Made by a program: the position numbers and the translations under genes. A DNA stretch of 64,000 bases from Piper betle (Eukaryota; Streptophyta; Magnoliopsida; Piperales; Piperaceae), in the NCBI GenBank assembly GCA_033002965.1, contig JAURVB010012979.1, positions 62,001 through 126,000 of the forward strand. The letters are read 5' to 3'. Below the pieces are notes generated by a model. It was not told the origin of the DNA. It saw nothing but the letters and a program-made list of their open reading frames with translations, and did not search any database. The number at the start of each line of letters is the position of its first letter. Position 1 is the first letter of the stretch. Of this stretch, positions 59,431 to 64,000 are shown one piece after another.

Positions 59431-60320
59431 CAAGCCACCATATTTTTCTAATTATCCACATGCATCAAGACTTGCTTTTTATACTTTATTTCTTGTTCAT
59501 GTTTTTCTTGTTTTTAGCATTTTTTTCTAAACATTTTCATGACTTATCACATAGATTTTTACCCATAAAAATTGAAATGGTTAACTTGTTTGACTTTAAA
59601 AAAATTTGGTGACGCCTGATGGCGATGCTGATGGAGACCATCAACGATGGGGATGTGCATCTCCAAGTCCTACTTTTACCCTTAAACTGCTTAATCATAC
59701 AAAAAATATCTAAAAATTTAAAATTATTTAATAGTACAATATTTTTTTCCCGGGAGAAATTTAATACAATATAACACTTTGTATGGCATTTAGCCAGGCA
59801 AAATTATGCGGTTTCCGGAGTATAATTGAAAAGCAAGGAATCATATTCGAACAATAAGAGCATATTTATCAGGGATTCCCAGAAACAAACACAACTCAAT
59901 AAAGAAAATAAATCTAGCCACAACTAAGGGCCAACCTCGTGAAATAGAGATCATATAAAAAATATAAACATAACACTCTTGATCAATACATTATTCATTG
60001 CACATCACCACATTGATCTTTGCCTTTGTTTTGTCCTAATCTCCAACATCCCTGTGATGAATCTTCTAAATCTATACTTCTCAACCAGTTCTTACATTTA
60101 ATTTATTCTTGCAATTTGGATCTCTTCAACCCAGAACTACTCCATGGAGCTGTATTCCAGAGGTATGTATCAAGCTTGTATATTGACTGCACCATGACTT
60201 CCCCTTTGCTAAATTTCTTCCCAGGCTACCGACCAAAACCTCTTTCTGGGTTGCATATGAACTGCCCCAGAAGCACACCCATATTGTCATCTTCCACTAC
60301 AAATGGCGATTTAACTTAAT

Positions 60321-60417
60321 CTGGTCATTCATTCATTGTTTCTGTCTGGGTAGGTGCCATCAATCTTAACATCTGCTTGTAGCAGGTGAGAAATGGGAAT
60401 TTATGATGAATGACCAG
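60321..60417. other. Imperfect inverted repeat (possible hairpin)
   Basis: CTGGTCATTCATTCAT (60321-60336) pairs with ATGATGAATGACCAG (60403-60417) with one bulged base, leaving a loop of about 66 bases. The arms could form a 15 bp stem. I match no known plant microRNA in it, and the loop shows no further long pairing by eye, so it may be chance. Confidence 0.35.
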
Positions 60418-62182
60418 CTTTTCTGGGTTTGAACTTTGGCCTGCATTTACTCCATTCTTTTTATCAAACTGTGGACAAAGTTTGCATCAAACTCTTTTGT
60501 TGACACCTAACATGGGCATCAGAGGAGGGGTAAATTAGTTCGAATGGCTTGATTCTTGAAATGGTTTATTGACTTTTTGGTAGATGAAACTGACTGAGCT
60601 TCCCTCAGATATGTATGTATGTGATTGCGGAGCCAGAAATTGGAAGCAGCTATTAAATTTGAAGGACCATCAAAAATTTATAGTTTTACTGGTTCAGAGT
60701 TAGGCGGTCTGGTACATTGTCCTCTTGTTTCCTCTCAAAGGAGTGGCTCTGGGTTTATGGTTTTGGATGAAGATTTCTTCCCATTCCTTGTGAGCAACTA
60801 TATACGAAATTCTATTTATCTTTTTCTCCCCTGAATTAAACTTTTTTTTTCAAATTATAATAGATGGATAATTATATAACGAGGGTGAAGATTTTTTATT
60901 TATCATAATTCAAGTTATTTACTTCGAAGAAAAAATATGGGCTTCTCCCTAAATGTTGTTTGTAACTACAAGAAAATGTGTAATAATGATTTAACGTTAT
61001 TGGGTTAATTGCAATCTCAATTCGAAATATATTTATTAGATAAATTAAATATTTTAATAAAAGCTGAGGTTTAAATTTGAATATTAAATAATTTTTATAT
61101 TTTAAGGCTATATAATATTAATATACATTAAAGCGACCCAGCCAAATGTAAATAAATTAATACCCGCTAACTATTACTTGTGATAATTTAAAAATTATAG
61201 TAACAAATAGGTGTTATCACCTTTATTTATTTACTTATTTATTGGACAAGGTTAGACAATGCACTATTCTTATATATTAATTTTAATTATATATATATAT
61301 ACATGTAATAATTTATTTATGAACAAAATTTATATAAACTACGCCTTATATATTTTTAATTTTAATTTTTAAACGGGTTTCACAAAATAATATTTATATA
61401 TTTTAAAAATGAGATGCATAAATAAGAAGTTTGATAAAAAATTATCTTTTTAATATTATTATAACCTATTTCAGAAAGCTGCATTAGTTAATAGGTATTT
61501 TGAAATTAATATTTATAATAATTATTTTGACAATTAAAATGAAAAAAGATTAGAAATATTAAAATATATTAAAATTTTATAATTACTCCATTATTTATTA
61601 TTTTATTTATTTATATAAATTTTAAATTATTAGACCTACTAAATTATTTAAAAAAAAAACCCGGCTACCACTGAACTGGGAAATTGGTGGTGGGTAGTGT
61701 TTAAGCGGGTGGGCCACGCGGGTGCACCGTCGGGTGAGGCGTCGCAGAAATGGTTGGCGTGGGGTCAGAGTCAGGGGCACCCACACACGTAACAGTTTTC
61801 TACGCACACCCCAAACCGCACGCCTCTGCCGTATCCTCCGTTGCGAACGCTCGCGAAGAGGCGTGCACAACAAATTCTGCCGCTCCATCAATCCCACGTC
61901 TCGTACCGAAAAGAAGTCGGAAAGCTTGCCTTCCACAAACCGCTTGTTCGTTTCCGAAATTGCATATCTCTAAGAGATTTCGAGTTCTTTGAATCCAATC
62001 GAAGCACGGGATTTGTTGATGGCCGGTTTCTGAATTTTTTCTCTCGTTTTTTTGAGGTTTTTTCATGAAGATTTGGCCCGGATTTCGGTTTATTTGAGCT
62101 AATTTTGGGGGAGGCGGTGCACCGGCCGCGTGCCCGACTCGCCGGAGGCGGTTCCGTGAAAGTCGGAGCGACGCGATCGGCA

Positions 62183-64000
62183 ATGGCGGCGGCATACACG
62201 GTGGCGTCGCCGCTCTGCAGCTGGCTGGTGGCCGCATGCATGTCGGCGGCGTGCGAGCGGGACGGGCCGGGGAAGCCGGGGACGTTCGCCGGGCGGTGGC
62301 CGCGGCGGCGGTGGAGGGCGGCGGCGGCAGCGGGGAAGGGGAAGGGTGTGGCCCGGCGGGGCTCATCTCGTCGTTGTACGGGTCGACGTTCCAGGGGCTG
62401 GTGAGCTCGTACTTGGCGTTTGAGCCGTGCGAGGCCTACTGGAGCTCCGCCTCCTCCTCCTTGTTTGGCGGGAACGGGCTCTACTCGCTGTTCGGGTCGA
62501 AGCTCGGCATCGCCTCCTCTGGCCGGCCGCCACCCGTGGCCGCTGGCTCCACAGGTATATTGGTAATGATTTGATTCTGGTGTTGGGTGGGCGGTGATGA
62601 TTGTTTGATTCATTTCTGTATTTAAAATTCTCTTAAACTAGTCTGGATTGCTTCTTTAATTGTTTGTTTTGTAGTGTTGGATTATTGTGTGTTCTTTGTT
62701 GTTGAGAGCATCATTCAATTAGTGCAGGTTGTTGGTTTGAGATCTTTGTTGTTTGCTTGTTTGGGTCTAAGGAATCACACATTTACCGTACTTTGTTTGG
62801 CTATTTTCTTTGCACAAGAAAGAAGATATCGCTTAGTCCGGCTCTCTTAAGTCTACCATTTGGTGTGCTTTGTTTGGTTATAAGTTTGGTATTATAGAAT
62901 GACACGATTTGTTTAATGTTCGGATAATGATGCAGTTTAATGTGGTCTAGCAACAACGTGTATTTGGAATTTGGTGAAATAGGATTTGTCTTGGTCTGAT
63001 TTACAGATTGAATGATAGGCGAACTAGTTATTTGGTCTGTTTGAGTTTAAGGTTCATGCGTTTTCTGTGTATTGATCTGTTTTTAAATTTGGTATTTGAG
63101 AATCACACGATTTGATTGACGCTTAGATGATAATGCAGCTAAGTGGGGTCTCAACTTGTCTCCAGAGTTTGATGATATTAATTTTGTTGATTTTTCATGG
63201 CTTAAAATAGTTTTGAATTGCAGATTGAGTTCCAATTGGCGGACTATTAATTTGGTTTGTTTGATTCTTCTATGTTCTTTGTTGTTAATAGCATCTATCA
63301 ATTAGTTCCGCAGGTTCTTCTTAGGTGGTTCGTTTTGCATCTCTGCCATTTTTTTGTGTTCGAATGAATCGCATAATTGGTATGCTTTGATTTTGGTTGC
63401 TGGAATGGTATTGGTTTGTGTTTTATTTTACTTGTTAGATCTTCAGTGTTCTTTGTTGTACTTGCATCTATCAATTAGTTTTTTATTTAGACATGGTCTT
63501 GAATTGATCTTCCCAGTCTCAGGTAGAATGGCTGCTGTTGCTGTGGAACCTGCCAAGGTTGTGACAAAAAAGAAAAATTTAGCCGAAAAGAGAAGGGTTG
63601 TTGTGACTGGCCTTGGTGTGGTGACTTCTTTAGGCCATGAGCCGGATTTGTTTTATAAGAATCTTCTTGATGGTGTCAGCGGCATAACCGAAATTGATGG
63701 TTTTGACTGTGCTAGTTTCCCAACGGTACTGTTTTTTTTCCCCAGTACTTTGAGTTGTGCGACTTGTGTCTTTTGTTGTCTTGTGCTCTTGAATTATTTT
63801 GAGGTTTTGTGCAGAGGATTGCAGGTGAAATTAAATCCTTTTCATCAGAGGGTTGGGTTGCACCAAAACTATCGAAGAGAATGGACAAATTTATGCTTTA
63901 TCTTCTTACTGCTGGAAAGAAGGCATTGGCAGATGGGGGAATAACTGAAGAGGTTCAACAAGACCTGGAAAAGGCAAAGTGTGGCGTGTTGATTGGATCT
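62183..64000 (+). CDS. KAS2: Plastid 3-oxoacyl-ACP synthase II (KAS II), 5' part; frame broken in exon 1; cut by window end
   Basis: Exons seen: 62183-62554, 63523-63725 and 63815 to the window end. Exon 1 begins MAAAYTVASPLCSWLVAACM, as in plant KAS II transit peptides, and later has SSLYGSTFQGLVSSYLAFEP. Exon 2 enters the mature enzyme at RRVVVTGLGVVTSLGHEPD; exon 3 has IAGEIKSFSSEGWVAPKLSK and AKCGVLIGS, where the window stops. The catalytic Cys-His-His residues lie beyond it. KAS II elongates 16:0-ACP to 18:0-ACP in the plastid stroma and so sets the C16/C18 ratio. The two halves of exon 1 are in different frames; one base seems to be missing in the C run near 62353 (GTGGCCCGG). Restoring one base makes exon 1 end in the phase that exon 2 needs. 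Exon 2 alone also contains an ATG (63528). Confidence 0.92.
62690..63480. repeat. Interleaved degenerate repeats in KAS II intron 1
   Basis: The block 'tgttctttgttgtt..(g)agcatc.(a)tcaattagt' occurs at about 62690-62728, 63272-63305 and 63447-63480. A second block, 'aa.tttggtatt.(t)(a)gaat.acacgattt' followed by 'gataatgcag', occurs at about 62884-62936 and 63086-63138. Their order suggests one or two old duplications of a 400-600 bp unit within the intron. No coding content. Confidence 0.55.

Larger units (their letters stand above)
57152..62182. other. AT-rich spacer between the CCCH and KAS II genes
   Basis: About 5 kb, mostly AT-rich, without a recognised gene. It holds a TRIM-like element (58974-59430) and an imperfect inverted repeat at 60321-60417, listed separately. 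The stretch 59990-60830 is less AT-rich and has open plus frames (60020-60319, 60625-60834) that match no family known to me; it may be transcribed or a mobile-element relic. From about 61670 the sequence becomes GC-rich and contains the probable KAS II promoter and leader. Confidence 0.4.

Noticed and set aside
61800..62613. Minus-strand frames up to 241 residues
   Set aside because: Antisense shadow of the GC-rich KAS II first exon and leader.
1..64000. CRISPR array, operon, phage or bacterial contamination
   Set aside because: No regular direct repeats with unique spacers and no ribosome-binding sites before adjacent genes; all recognised genes are intron-bearing plant families.

Overview
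This window is nuclear DNA of a flowering plant. The genes have introns with GT-AG borders, AT-rich introns and spacers, plant-specific families (JAZ/TIFY, FLZ zinc finger, chloroplast Cpn20, plastid KAS II, UBP1), and GC-rich first exons in several genes. The GC-rich JAZ, FLZ and KAS II first exons look more monocot-like than eudicot-like, possibly a non-grass monocot; that is inference, and the species is not determined.

Layout, left to right: a membrane-anchored GH28 polygalacturonase-like gene (+, 2311-6656); about 8.5 kb of AT-rich spacer with diverged tandem repeats; an intact JAZ jasmonate repressor (+, 15446-16677) whose terminal coding segment is tandemly duplicated just after its stop; a decayed LINE RNase H fragment; a broken SNM1-type DNA crosslink-repair nuclease (+, 19082-23316); a UBP1 three-RRM protein gene with 12 exons (+, 24739-28967); an FLZ zinc-finger gene (-, 30510-31294); an AT-rich spacer with a TRIM-like element and unrecognised exon-like pieces; an orphan 5' piece of a GH35 beta-galactosidase (+, about 40340-40520); a large damaged USP-domain kinase gene (-, 40872-49179) split by a 2.8 kb solo-LTR-like insertion; an intact chloroplast chaperonin Cpn20 gene (+, 51534-53169); a SAP plus CCCH zinc-finger gene (-, 53868-56443) with a 318 bp tandem duplication over its 5' flank; a spacer with a second TRIM-like element; and the 5' part of a plastid KAS II gene (+, from 62183, cut by the window end).

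The genes are unrelated housekeeping, signalling and defence genes, as is usual in plants, and I see no operon-like cluster or novel system. The main themes are: (1) apparent single-base insertions or deletions break the frame in six of nine recognised genes, often beside homopolymers, which may be assembly error or decay; (2) spacers and introns have grown by local tandem duplication in the polygalacturonase, kinase, Cpn20, KAS II and CCCH loci; (3) at least two genes (SNM1 and the USP kinase) carry damage that single-base error alone does not explain.
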